Source: JAGAJR01 sp048463395 (lineage in GTDB: Bacteria; Pseudomonadota; Alphaproteobacteria; RF32; CAG-239). Taken from it: a stretch of 34,185 nucleotides of DNA. The notes beneath the pieces were generated by a model that worked only from the letters and a program-made list of their open reading frames with translations, was not told the DNA's origin and made no database searches. Where the stretch lies: the NCBI GenBank assembly GCA_048463395.1, contig DBFWPL010000030.1, forward strand, positions 1-34,185, written 5' to 3'. Positions 7,800 to 16,571 of this stretch are shown in pieces; the first letter of the stretch is position 1, and every line of letters begins with the position of its first letter. Position numbers and translations under genes: made by a program.

Positions 7800-8558
7800 A
7801 TGACGGATAAACACACATTTAAGTCAAACTTTACAACGAAAATAGAAATCAGCAAAGCAAAATCATCAAAAACTAACAAGTTAACCGTAATTTATCTGCA
7901 TGGGCTTTACTCCGACCCATGGGGAAGAAAACCGGAAGCCGTAAAAGCTTTCGCCGAAGAAAACGGTTTGGATTTTATCAGATTCGAATTAATCGGGCAT
8001 GGTTCCGACAGCAAAAATTACGAACAGGCGGATTTGGATGTCTGGAAAGCTCAGGTTTTGGAAGTGATTGATGAACTGGTCAAAGGGGATATATTGCTGA
8101 TAGGTTCCTCTCTGGGCGGATGGCTGAGTCTTTTGTCCGCGGTTGAACGCCCTGCTCGGGTAAAAGGAATTATCGGTCTGGCTGCGGCTCCGGATTTTAC
8201 CGTGGATTTGGAAAAATATGTTTTTACTGCAGAACAAAAGGCCGAAATGCAGGAAAAAGGCAGAATATTGTTTGTAAATAATGATTTTACCTATGTGTTT
8301 ACCAAGAAGATGTTTGAGTCCGGTCTCCGTAACAGCCTTCTCGGCAGAGAGATTCCGATAACTTGTCCGGTACATTTGATACAAGGACAAAAAGATGCCA
8401 GCATTGATCCGAACAAGGCGGTTAATATCGCTAAATGCTTAAAAAGCGAAAAGGTTGTCGTCAAACTGCTGAAAAATTCCGATCATCGACTTGGAGCGGA
8501 GGAAGATCTTGCCGAAATCGGAGCGTCGCTTAAAAGTATTTTGTCTCTCTTGAATTAG
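7800..8558 (+). CDS. Alpha/beta hydrolase (esterase/thioesterase-like)
   Basis: A small single-domain serine hydrolase of 252 residues. The oxyanion segment is IYLHGLYSDPWGRK. The nucleophile elbow is GSSLGG with S104 as the likely nucleophile, and D199 (in GQKDAS) and H229 (in SDHRLG) complete a plausible triad. The pattern is closest, from memory, to the YqiA/ABHD10-like group of short acyl esterases; substrate unknown. No signal peptide is present, so it should be cytoplasmic. The ATG at 7800 follows a CGGAGA site by about eight bases and leaves 45 bp to the divergent glycosyltransferase start. The open frame continues far upstream on this strand, but that part is only the antisense of the glycosyltransferase. 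Confidence 0.92.
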   Translation: MTDKHTFKSNFTTKIEISKAKSSKTNKLTVIYLHGLYSDPWGRKPEAVKAFAEENGLDFIRFELIGHGSDSKNYEQADLDVWKAQVLEVIDELVKGDILLIGSSLGGWLSLLSAVERPARVKGIIGLAAAPDFTVDLEKYVFTAEQKAEMQEKGRILFVNNDFTYVFTKKMFESGLRNSLLGREIPITCPVHLIQGQKDASIDPNKAVNIAKCLKSEKVVVKLLKNSDHRLGAEEDLAEIGASLKSILSLLN

Positions 8559-8575
8559 CGGCATTGTCCATTATT

Positions 8576-8610
8576 TAAACCTTAGATTTAGGAAAAATTT
8601 TTAAGGTTTA
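8576..8610 (+). promoter_or_regulatory. Inverted repeat upstream of the RND efflux operon (candidate operator)
   Basis: TAAACCTTA (8576-8584) and TAAGGTTTA (8602-8610) form a perfect 9-bp-arm inverted repeat with a 17-bp spacer. It ends nine bases before the start codon of the first efflux gene. There is no T tract, so it is not a terminator for the preceding hydrolase. Size and place fit a repressor operator, but no regulator gene is adjacent. Confidence 0.5.
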
Positions 8611-8619
8611 GGGTGGAAA

Positions 8620-9762
8620 ATGCCAAAACAGGAAGAAAAAAAGACATACGGTTGGTTACTGGTTATTGTGCTGGTTTTAGCTCTTCTGGCCGGATATTAC
8701 ATATTGAAAGAAACTCAGAAAGCCAAACCTCAAGCCGTTGCGGAAAATAAAGATATAACGCTGCAGGTTATTCCTGTTAAAGCGGAAGATGTTAATATTC
8801 AAAAATCTTATATTGGTTATGTAACCCCGATTAATGAGGTTAATGTCCTGCCGTATATCAACGGTTTTCTGGATAAAATCATGGTCAGCGGCGGTCAGGA
8901 TGTGTCGCAGGGGGAGACTTTGGTCGTTATCAGGCAGGATGAATACAAAGCCAACATGGATGCGGCCAGAGCTTCCGTCATCCAAGCCGAAGCAAATTTT
9001 GCCAATGCCAAAAGTTATTATGACAGAATAAAAAAAGCCGGAACCAAAGCCGTATCCAAAACAGAAGTTGACAGTGCCAAAGCATCATATCTGTCATCTC
9101 AGGCGGCGGTGGCTCAGGCAAAAGCCAATTATGCTCTGGCTAAGGTAAATTATGACTATACGGAAATACAGGCTCCCGTAAACGGAACGGTCGGCGAGGT
9201 TTCTTTAACCAAAGGCGATTATGTTTCCCCGGGCGGACAAGCTCTATTTAAAATCATTCAATACAACCCGATAAGAGTTGTTTTTTCCATTACGGATAAA
9301 GATTATCTGGATGAATTGGCTCAAGGAAGCTTGTTTGCTCAGGATGAAATCCGCCTGCGTTTGGCTAACGGCAATATTTATGCCAAACCGGGAAAATACC
9401 GCTATGTGGATAATGAAATCGACCGCCAAACCAATTCAATAGCTGTTTATGCCGATTTTGACAATGAAGATAAGACATTAGTTGCCAATGCTTATGTGGA
9501 TGTCTTGTTAAACAAGACTTATAAAAACGGCGTTTTGGTAAGACAGAATTATGTTTCTGGAGAAACGGACGGAAATTATGTTTATGTCGTAAACGGCTCC
9601 CAATTGTCAAAAGTTAAAGTGGACATTATTGCTCCGGTAAAAAATGATTATCTTTTGAAAAATAATTTCCGGAAAGGGGATTATCTGGTCATTGATAAAG
9701 TCAGCAAAATGTCTCCGGATCAAAAAATCAGAATTAAGGTTGTCGGCGGGGAGAAAAAATAA
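8620..9762 (+). CDS. RND efflux periplasmic adaptor (membrane fusion protein)
   Basis: Links the inner-membrane pump to the outer-membrane channel. An N-terminal membrane anchor lies at about residues 11-28; there is no lipobox cysteine, so it is anchored by this helix rather than by lipid. Then come the two lipoyl halves (INGFLDKIMVSGGQDVSQGETLVVI and APVNGTVGEVSLTKGDYVSPG) around a coiled-coil hairpin rich in alanine and lysine (about 110-175), then beta-barrel and membrane-proximal domains. At 380 residues the length fits AcrA/MexA homologues. GGGTGG precedes the start. The stop TAA shares its last base with the ATG of the pump gene (TAATG), so translation is probably coupled. An inverted repeat just upstream may control the operon. 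Confidence 0.95.
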   Translation: MPKQEEKKTYGWLLVIVLVLALLAGYYILKETQKAKPQAVAENKDITLQVIPVKAEDVNIQKSYIGYVTPINEVNVLPYINGFLDKIMVSGGQDVSQGETLVVIRQDEYKANMDAARASVIQAEANFANAKSYYDRIKKAGTKAVSKTEVDSAKASYLSSQAAVAQAKANYALAKVNYDYTEIQAPVNGTVGEVSLTKGDYVSPGGQALFKIIQYNPIRVVFSITDKDYLDELAQGSLFAQDEIRLRLANGNIYAKPGKYRYVDNEIDRQTNSIAVYADFDNEDKTLVANAYVDVLLNKTYKNGVLVRQNYVSGETDGNYVYVVNGSQLSKVKVDIIAPVKNDYLLKNNFRKGDYLVIDKVSKMSPDQKIRIKVVGGEKK

Positions 9763-12700
9763 TGTTTTCGGAATATTTTATTGATAAGCCACGTTTTGCC
9801 GGCGTTATCTCAATCGTGATGATTTTGTTGGGACTGCTGGCAATAGCGGTTTTACCTGTTTCTCAATATCCGCAAATTACTCCGCCGCAAATCATAGTGT
9901 CGACAACTTATCCGGGAGCCAATGCCCAAGTGTTGGTGGATACGGTGGCCGTTCCGATTGAAAACAAAATCAACGGTGTTGAAAATATGTTGTATATGTC
10001 TTCCACATCGGATGATAACGGACAATATACGTTGACAATTACGTTTGACATCGGGACGGACCCTGATGTCGCCCAAGTGAAAGTTCAAAACCGCTTGCAG
10101 CAGGTAATGTCTCAGCTTCCGGCGATTGTTAATCAGGAAGGCGTTGACGTGGAAACGCAGTCTTCCAATATTTTGGCCATGCTGGTGCTTCGTTCTCCCA
10201 ACGGAACATACGATGATTTGTTTTTGAGCAACTATGCTTATACCAATCTGCAAAATCCGCTGGCTCGAATTAAAGGGGTGGGAGATGTTTCGATTTATGG
10301 CCCTCAATATAGCATGCGTATTTGGCTTAACCCGGAAAGAATGACTTCTTTGGGGTTAGACAGCACCGACGTGGCTCAGGCCATTGAAACCCAAAATATT
10401 CAGGCCTCAATCGGAACAATCGGTTCGGCACCGAGCAGTAAGGATACGTCAATGGTTTTGTCCCTGACGGCCAAAGGCTTGCTGAATACGGTTGAAGATT
10501 TTGAAAACATTATCATCAAAACTTCCGATAACGGAGGGATTATCCGCCTGAAAGATATTGCCAAAATTGAACTGGGTGCCAATACCTATAATTTGAAAGC
10601 TCATTATGACAACGCCCCTGCAGTGGTAATCGGTTTGAGCCAAACACCGAATTCCAATTCCTTGAATATTATGAAAAATGTTCAAAAGGAAATTGAAAAT
10701 TTAAAACAAACTTTTCCTGATGATATGGAATTTTCCATTGGATACAACTCAACGGATTATGTTCGTGCGTCTATTGCCAGTATTATTGAAACTTTGGTTA
10801 TTACCTTTGGTTTGGTGGTTTTGGTAACTTATGTCTTTTTGCAGAAAATGAAAACGACGCTCATTCCGTTGATTACCATTCCGGTATCTCTGATTGCAAC
10901 ATTCGCCGTCATCTATATGTTGGGTTTTGACATTAACATTTTAACGCTGTTTGCCATGATTTTGGCAATCGGTTTGGTGGTAGATGACGCGATTATCGTG
11001 GTGGAAAGAGTGCAATACCTGATGGTGTATGAAAATTTGGATTCCAAATCAGCTTCGATTAAGGCCATGCAGCAGATTGCCAGTGCAATTGTGGCCACCA
11101 CCTTTGTTTTGCTTTCCATTTTTATTCCGGTTGGTTTAATGGCCGGTATTACCGGAAAAATTTACCAGCAGTTTGCGGTAACCATTGCCACGGCCGTTGT
11201 CTTTTCCGCGTTTAATGCTCTGACATTGAGTCCGTCGCTTTGTGCAATTTTTCTGAAAGGAGATAAGGAACAGCAGCCGCATGGATTTTTTAAGTGGTTT
11301 GATGATGTTATTGATTTTTTTAAAGAAAAATATTTGATTGTTGTCGGATTTTTCTCGGCGAATTTGAAAACCACAACATTGGTAACTCTGGGAACAATCG
11401 CTTTGGTTGCTCTGGGCTTCAGAATAACCGCCACGTCGTTTTTGCCGGAAGAAGATCAGGGAATTATTTTTGCCAATATCCAGCTTTCTGATACGGCGAC
11501 AATCAATCAGACGGAAGAGGTCTTGGCCGATGTTGCCGAGCGGGCACTGAAAATCAAAGGGATAAAATATTTCATTTCCGTAGCCGGTTACAGTATGCTT
11601 GGCGGCGGAGGAGAAAATGTGGCTTTGGGCATTGTCGGCTTGAGTCCTTGGTCGGAAAGAGAAAACAAAAGCCAGTCGATTGAAGGTCTGACCGGAAAGC
11701 TAATGGCCGAATTTTCCGGAAACTCTGAAACTCAGATTAACTTCTTTGCTCCGCCGTCAATTCCAGGCGTAGGTAAAAGCAACGGATTGTCCTTGGAATT
11801 GCTGACAACGGATGGTAATGCTTCTCCGTCGGATTTATATCGGGTTATGGGTGAATTTCTGGCCAAGCTGAACAGCTCTCGGGATATTTCCTATGCTTTC
11901 AGCACGTTTACTTCGGATACGCCGCATATCTATTTGGATGTGGACAGAACCAAACTTGAAGCATACAAAATTCCGGTCAGTAGTTTGTTTACGGCGTTGC
12001 AAAACAATCTGGGGTCAAGATACATTAACAACATTACCTTGAGCGGACAGGTAAATGACGTGATTATTCAGGCGGATTTCCAATACCGCAAGAGTATAGA
12101 AGATGTTGAAAATATATACGTCCGCTCCCAAAACGGAGAAATGATAAAAGTAAAAAGTTTTGCCTCGGTAAGAACCAGTGTTTCTCCGAAAATTATCTAT
12201 CGTTATGACCAATACACCGACGCCTCAATCACGGCACAAGCCGAAAGTGGCGTAAGTACCGGAACGGCAATTGACACGATTAAAAGCATTGCGGCTGAAA
12301 TCCTGCCGAAAAACTACAGTATCGCTTGGACGGGATTGAGCTTGCAGGAAGTGGAAGCCGCTGGTTTAGCAACATTTCTGATTATTTTGGCTCTGGTTTT
12401 TTGTTATTTGTTTTTGGTGGCTCTGTATGAAAGCTGGATGTTGGCTTTTGCGGTAATGTTCTCAACCGTCTTTGCCATTCTCGGAGCGATTGTCGGATTG
12501 CATTTAATGTCTCTTCCGCTGAGCATTTACGCCCAGTTGGGATTAATTATGCTGATTGGTCTGGCGGCAAAAAATGCGATTCTAATCGTGGAATTTACCA
12601 AAGCATACCGTGATGACGGAGCAAGCATTCTTGAAGCCTCCAAAAAAGGAGCCGGAGAAAGATTCCGTGCCGTGCTGATGACCGCATTAACCTTTATTCT

Positions 12701-12989
12701 CGGTGTGTTTCCGATGATTGTGGCCAAAGGGGCGGGAGCCTCCAGCCAGATAGCCATCGGCACCTCGGTATTTTTCGGTATGATTGCGGCGACGTTTGTG
12801 GGGATAGTCTTTATTCCGGCTTTGTTTGCCTTGTTTGAAACCATCAAAGAATGGGCCGGACACGGAAAATATGAACAAGAAATTCAAGCCGAAGATAAAA
12901 AATCGGGAAATCCGTTGGGAATTAAATTGGATGATAAAAAGTCCGTTTCTGCAACAGCATCCTCAAAAGGAGGTAAAAAAGATGAATAA
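9762..12989 (+). CDS. RND multidrug efflux pump, inner-membrane subunit (AcrB/HAE1 type)
   Basis: A proton-driven drug/proton antiporter, 1075 residues, close to the length of AcrB. It has the expected twelve-helix layout with two large periplasmic loops, starting with the amphipathic IDKPRFAGVISIVMILLG. The proton relay residues are present: D408 and D409 in IGLVVDDAIIVVERV (AcrB D407/D408) and K937 in GLAAKNAILIVEF (AcrB K940), plus the arginine in GERFRAVLMTAL. The C-terminal tail is hydrophilic and lysine rich. It overlaps the adaptor gene by one base and the outer-membrane factor gene by eight, typical of one operon. Substrates are not predictable; bile salts or antibiotics would be usual for this type. 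Confidence 0.97.
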   Translation: MFSEYFIDKPRFAGVISIVMILLGLLAIAVLPVSQYPQITPPQIIVSTTYPGANAQVLVDTVAVPIENKINGVENMLYMSSTSDDNGQYTLTITFDIGTDPDVAQVKVQNRLQQVMSQLPAIVNQEGVDVETQSSNILAMLVLRSPNGTYDDLFLSNYAYTNLQNPLARIKGVGDVSIYGPQYSMRIWLNPERMTSLGLDSTDVAQAIETQNIQASIGTIGSAPSSKDTSMVLSLTAKGLLNTVEDFENIIIKTSDNGGIIRLKDIAKIELGANTYNLKAHYDNAPAVVIGLSQTPNSNSLNIMKNVQKEIENLKQTFPDDMEFSIGYNSTDYVRASIASIIETLVITFGLVVLVTYVFLQKMKTTLIPLITIPVSLIATFAVIYMLGFDINILTLFAMILAIGLVVDDAIIVVERVQYLMVYENLDSKSASIKAMQQIASAIVATTFVLLSIFIPVGLMAGITGKIYQQFAVTIATAVVFSAFNALTLSPSLCAIFLKGDKEQQPHGFFKWFDDVIDFFKEKYLIVVGFFSANLKTTTLVTLGTIALVALGFRITATSFLPEEDQGIIFANIQLSDTATINQTEEVLADVAERALKIKGIKYFISVAGYSMLGGGGENVALGIVGLSPWSERENKSQSIEGLTGKLMAEFSGNSETQINFFAPPSIPGVGKSNGLSLELLTTDGNASPSDLYRVMGEFLAKLNSSRDISYAFSTFTSDTPHIYLDVDRTKLEAYKIPVSSLFTALQNNLGSRYINNITLSGQVNDVIIQADFQYRKSIEDVENIYVRSQNGEMIKVKSFASVRTSVSPKIIYRYDQYTDASITAQAESGVSTGTAIDTIKSIAAEILPKNYSIAWTGLSLQEVEAAGLATFLIILALVFCYLFLVALYESWMLAFAVMFSTVFAILGAIVGLHLMSLPLSIYAQLGLIMLIGLAAKNAILIVEFTKAYRDDGASILEASKKGAGERFRAVLMTALTFILGVFPMIVAKGAGASSQIAIGTSVFFGMIAATFVGIVFIPALFALFETIKEWAGHGKYEQEIQAEDKKSGNPLGIKLDDKKSVSATASSKGGKKDE

Positions 12990-14376
12990 ATATCTGACAT
13001 TTTTCAGCTTTTCCCTTCTGGCCTCATGCAGTGTCGGACCCGATTATCAACGTCCGCAGTTCTTCGGAAACGATGAAATTGCAAAATCTCTGAACTTGAA
13101 TGAACAAAATTCTAAAAAAATAACCAAGGATTGGTACCGTCAGTTTAATGATCAGGCTTTGAATGTGTTAATAGACAATGCCTTGGAAAATAGTCCTGAC
13201 GTACAGATTGCCATACAAAAACTCCGGCAGGCAAGAGCCAATCTGAAAATTAATACGGTCAGTTATTTGCCGAATTTGGATGCCGACGGCGGATATCATT
13301 ATACCAAAACCAGTAAGAACATAGGAGCTGCGATTAATACGGATTATTATCAGATTGGTTTGGATGCTTCCTGGGAAATTGACATCTGGGGAGCCGGACG
13401 CCGCCAGACCGAAGAATATCAGGCATTATACAAAGCTGCCGGAGCAAGTTTGGATAATGTTAGAATTTCATTGGCAGCGGAAACGGCAAATAATTACATA
13501 AATTTGCGAATGACTCAGGAACAATTAAGAATAGCCAATAAAAATTTACGTCTGCAACAGGATATTTTTGAGACGGTGAAAGAGAAATATGATGCAGGTC
13601 TGGCCGACAATATTGCGTTAAATCAAGCTCAATATGCCGTTGAAAACACCAAAACCATTATCCCTGCTTTGGAATACAATGTTCAGGCTTATAAAAATGC
13701 TCTTGCCGTTCTGACCGGAAGGCTGCCGGGCGAATTGGACGGACAGTTGGATGTAAGCGGTGATAACCTTGTCAGTCGCAAATTTGAGTTTGATTTGGAT
13801 AATCTGTATGCTTTGCCGGTAGAAAGTGTCCGCCGCCGCCCGGATGTGCGGATTGCCGAGAATAACCTCATTGCCCAAAATGCGGCTGTCGGACAGGCGG
13901 TTGCTGCTTTGTATCCGAATGTCAGTATCGGCGGTTTCTGGGGATATCAGTCGCAAAAAGGCGGAAACCTTATTTCTCCGGATAGCAATGCTTACAGTTA
14001 TCTGCCGTCGGTAAAACTGCCGATTTTCCATTGGGGAGCTTTGGTTAATAACGTAGAACTCCGCAAAGGGATAAAAGAAGAATATGTTTACATTTATAAA
14101 AACAGTGTCCTCAACGCCGTTAACGAACTCAAAAACACTATGACTTCCATTGATAAAGAATATTCAAAAAACAACTCTTATCGTCAAAGTAATGAGAATA
14201 TGGGCGAAGTCTTAAAACTTACCTTATTTAAATACAAAGAAGGATTAATAGAATTTAGCGATATGCTGACAGCCGAACAAAGCTACCTAAACTCTCAAAT
14301 TTCACTAATAGAGAGCAACGGAGCGATTTATCAGAATATTATCGCTTTCTATAAAGCAGCCGGCGGCGGATATTAA
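12982..14376 (+). CDS. RND outer-membrane factor, NodT-type lipoprotein
   Basis: The TolC/OprM-like exit channel of the efflux complex. The signal peptide ends in a lipobox, LLASC, with C16 as the lipidated residue, followed by SVGPDYQRP, the hallmark of NodT-family channels. Two repeated OEP domains follow, including WEIDIWGAGRRQTE and the mirrored VRRRPDVRIAENNLIAQNAAVGQA block. The start at 12982 has a strong AAAGGAGG site (12966-12973) eight bases upstream, inside the end of the pump gene, and gives 464 residues; a longer open frame from 12826 would merely run antiparallel in phase through pump coding sequence. The gene ends convergently, overlapping the stop of the opposite lipoprotein gene by three bases. 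Confidence 0.96.
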   Translation: MNKYLTFFSFSLLASCSVGPDYQRPQFFGNDEIAKSLNLNEQNSKKITKDWYRQFNDQALNVLIDNALENSPDVQIAIQKLRQARANLKINTVSYLPNLDADGGYHYTKTSKNIGAAINTDYYQIGLDASWEIDIWGAGRRQTEEYQALYKAAGASLDNVRISLAAETANNYINLRMTQEQLRIANKNLRLQQDIFETVKEKYDAGLADNIALNQAQYAVENTKTIIPALEYNVQAYKNALAVLTGRLPGELDGQLDVSGDNLVSRKFEFDLDNLYALPVESVRRRPDVRIAENNLIAQNAAVGQAVAALYPNVSIGGFWGYQSQKGGNLISPDSNAYSYLPSVKLPIFHWGALVNNVELRKGIKEEYVYIYKNSVLNAVNELKNTMTSIDKEYSKNNSYRQSNENMGEVLKLTLFKYKEGLIEFSDMLTAEQSYLNSQISLIESNGAIYQNIIAFYKAAGGGY

Positions 14377-14840
14377 TAATAAATATCGTCGGTAAACGGA
14401 ATATCCTGCAAGACGCGTTGCGGCCTGTAAATATAGATATTGGTTACTGTCGGAATTTCATAATTCCGGTGCCAGTAGCCTTTTTCTTCCATGCAAAGAC
14501 GATATTTTTTAGGGTTTGAATCTTGGTCTTTGCGAAGGGAATTAACCAATACCGGTTGAGCTCCCGGATAAGCGATATAGCTTGCCCAAATACCCTTCTC
14601 GGAGTGCCAGTCGGCACGAATGTTCATTTTTACTTCTTCGGAATAAAACCAGGTGCGAACATCCGGAAGCAGTCGGAAGTCTTCTGAAGCACGCATGCAC
14701 TCGGAGTGGTCCCGGGCGAATTTTTCAATTCCCGTGTGTTCTCTTTCCCAGTGATAGATAACCTGACCTTTCCCTTCGGAAAACAAGGTGCATGAACATA
14801 ACAACAGCGGAAACAGGGCGATATATTTAAATTTCTTCAT
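14373..14840 (-). CDS. Small uncharacterised lipoprotein
   Basis: A 155-residue protein with a type II signal peptide: basic MKKFK, a hydrophobic run and lipobox LCSC with C17. The mature part is small, tryptophan- and tyrosine-rich and has two cysteines in the contexts HSECMRA and RLCMEEKGY, a pattern seen in several short alphaproteobacterial lipoproteins whose function is unknown to me. It follows the glutathione S-transferase gene after two bases, so the two are one transcript. The ribosome site is weak (GGAC in the end of the upstream gene), which suggests coupled translation. No function is claimed. Confidence 0.82.
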   Translation of the reverse strand: MKKFKYIALFPLLLCSCTLFSEGKGQVIYHWEREHTGIEKFARDHSECMRASEDFRLLPDVRTWFYSEEVKMNIRADWHSEKGIWASYIAYPGAQPVLVNSLRKDQDSNPKKYRLCMEEKGYWHRNYEIPTVTNIYIYRPQRVLQDIPFTDDIYY

Positions 14841-14842
14841 GC

Positions 14843-15508
14843 TTAAAAGTCCAAATTTGTATAATGCTTTGCCGGAAGAATGCCCTTAATGTTGTCTTTG
14901 AGAATTTCCTTAAAACTTGGGCGGGATTTGATTTTAGAGTACCATAACTTTGCATTTTTGTAACCGTCCCAAGGAACGTCCCCCATATAATCGACAATGG
15001 AAAGATGTGCCGCAGCGGTAACATCGGCAAGGGAAAACTCTTCACCGGCAAGATAATTGTTCCGCTCGGCGAGCCAGTCAATATATTCCATATGAAAATT
15101 AAGGTTGTTCAGTCCGACTTTTAGAATTCTTGAATCCGGAGCATTTCCGGTACCAAACCGTTTATGAGCTTTTTCATATACAATATTGCGGTAAACCTCT
15201 TTGTAAAACTTGGTGTCAAACCACTCGACCAGCCGGCGGACTTCCGCTCTTTGCTTGATATCTTTAGGTAAAAGAGGCGTTTCTTTGCTGAATTCTTCCA
15301 AAAACTCGGTAATGGAATAATTTCCGGTGATAATGTTTCCGTCATACAAAAAGACAGGCATATCTCCGGCCGGATTAAGCTTGTACAAATCTTGAGATGG
15401 CTTCCAAGGTTCTTCTTCTTTTAACACAAACAGCATCTTCTTTTCAGACATTAAAATTCTGATTTTTCTGCAAAAAGGAGAAACCGGATGATGTATAAGG
15501 AGAGCCAT
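14843..15508 (-). CDS. Glutathione S-transferase family protein
   Basis: A 221-residue cytosolic GST-fold protein. The N-terminal thioredoxin-like domain has SPFCRK (residues 10-15) at the catalytic position, so a serine or cysteine type rather than a tyrosine type. The cis-proline lies in AGDMPVFLYDG and the glutathione-contact region in ITGNYSITEFLEE. The C-terminal helical domain has the N-capping motif GEEFSLADVTAAAHLSIVDY. The start is supported by AAAGG a few bases upstream and by a good promoter (15549-15576). The physiological substrate is unknown; roles in detoxification or stress response are usual for the family. Confidence 0.92.
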   Translation of the reverse strand: MALLIHHPVSPFCRKIRILMSEKKMLFVLKEEEPWKPSQDLYKLNPAGDMPVFLYDGNIITGNYSITEFLEEFSKETPLLPKDIKQRAEVRRLVEWFDTKFYKEVYRNIVYEKAHKRFGTGNAPDSRILKVGLNNLNFHMEYIDWLAERNNYLAGEEFSLADVTAAAHLSIVDYMGDVPWDGYKNAKLWYSKIKSRPSFKEILKDNIKGILPAKHYTNLDF

Positions 15509-15548
15509 TAAACCTTTACCCTTTTATAAAGTTTATACAATTACCACA

Positions 15549-15576
15549 ATTTTAGCGATTTGCGGATAAAGGTCAA
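15549..15576 (-). promoter_or_regulatory. Sigma-70-type promoter for the GST-lipoprotein pair
   Basis: Read on the minus strand, TTGACC (15576-15571) and TAAAAT (15554-15549) are separated by 16 bases. It lies 41 bases upstream of the GST start codon. Both boxes are close to consensus. Confidence 0.6.
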
Positions 15577-15606
15577 GACGGCAGTTTAACTTATACGTTG
15601 CATATT

Positions 15607-16464
15607 TTATTTTTGCGGTTGTTTGGTATAAGCCGGCGGAACCACGCCGCGGTTGGCATTTTCTATCTCGTTGATTATTTTGATGAGATATGCGTTCATT
15701 TTTTTCTTGGTTTCCGGATTCTCAGACATTCTGGTTAAAGTTTTAACTAAAAGTTTTCTGTAACGGGAAGTTTTTGATACTCCGATGAATAAAGGCATGT
15801 CCCACAAAGTCTGTTTGGAAAAGCTGACTTGGTTGCGAAGACCTAAGCGGGAAGTCTCGAAAATTCCGAAATAATAACTGGTAAATACAAAGTCTATTTC
15901 TCCGGTAAAAAGCTTTTCAAACATATCGTTGGAATTGGTAAACTCGGTAATCTGATAAAGAGACATTTGGTCTTTTGCATAATCACTGATGTGTTCGCTT
16001 TTGTTAAAGCCGCCTTTTAGCTTTTTGAGGTCGGCCGTGGATTTTATTTCGCCGATGCGGGACGGCAGCATGATAACGGTCATCGGGTTGTTGATGACGG
16101 AAGGGTAAATAATTTCCAAGCCGTTATAGATTTTTGTTTCGAAATACATTCCGAGCAAAATGTCGATTTCTCCTCGGCGGACGTCGCGGATAAGTGTTTC
16201 GTAGTTTTTATTAATGATATATTCCGGCGTGAAATAGTTTTCTTTTACATAATCGTCCAAAAATTCCTGAAAAATTGTTGTGAAGGTTGTTCGGTTATGT
16301 GGATTTTTGATATAGCCGAACGGCGGATAGTCGATAAAAGATGTCGCCTTGAGCTCTTTGCTTAAAGTGTTTTTGTCATTTTTCATTTCAACCAGAGCAA
16401 GGGTTTCTGTAGTGAATAAAAAGCTTAGTGCGATGCAGAATATTGTCTTTAAAATTTTTGTCAT
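15607..16464 (-). CDS. Orphan periplasmic solute-binding protein (family 3-like)
   Basis: A 285-residue protein with an N-terminal signal peptide (MTKILKTIFCIALSFLF, cleavage probably after the TETLA region). The body fits the SBP_bac_3 two-lobe fold: KATSFIDYPPFGYIKN near the first strand, LIRDVRRGEIDILLGMYF, then IIYPSVINNPMTVIMLPSRIG and LKKLKGGFNKSEHI, and EKLFTGEIDFVFTSYYFG. Amino-acid ABC transporters use such proteins, but no permease or ATPase gene is nearby. Some members act instead as sensors or as lytic transglycosylase-like enzymes; nothing here points to those. A good promoter lies upstream (16506-16534), overlapping the region that would drive flaF in the other direction. Confidence 0.85.
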   Translation of the reverse strand: MTKILKTIFCIALSFLFTTETLALVEMKNDKNTLSKELKATSFIDYPPFGYIKNPHNRTTFTTIFQEFLDDYVKENYFTPEYIINKNYETLIRDVRRGEIDILLGMYFETKIYNGLEIIYPSVINNPMTVIMLPSRIGEIKSTADLKKLKGGFNKSEHISDYAKDQMSLYQITEFTNSNDMFEKLFTGEIDFVFTSYYFGIFETSRLGLRNQVSFSKQTLWDMPLFIGVSKTSRYRKLLVKTLTRMSENPETKKKMNAYLIKIINEIENANRGVVPPAYTKQPQK

Positions 16465-16499
16465 GTTTGTCCGCCTGAAATAAATTGTTTAATTGCAAA

Positions 16500-16534
16500 T
16501 TGACATATATAATATTTTAACTAAATTATGTTAA
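16500..16534. promoter_or_regulatory. Overlapping divergent promoters of the binding-protein gene and flaF
   Basis: On the minus strand TTAACA (16534-16529), 17 bases, TATATA (16511-16506) makes a near-consensus promoter for the binding-protein gene. On the plus strand TTGACA (16500-16505), 16 bases, TAAATT (16522-16527) could serve flaF. The two share the same bases, so occupation of one should exclude the other. Confidence 0.5.
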
Positions 16535-16571
16535 AAAAGATTTTAGATTTTAATTTTTGTGAGTGAAGCAA

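Noticed and set aside
7755..7814. Extension of the glycosyltransferase to a GTG at 7814
   Set aside because: It would overlap the start of the divergent hydrolase, adds 20 residues unlike the family, and the ATG at 7754 fits the fold start.
12826..12981. Upstream extension of the outer-membrane factor
   Set aside because: It would lie within the pump coding sequence and place the lipobox signal peptide in the interior; the ATG at 12982 has a strong ribosome site.
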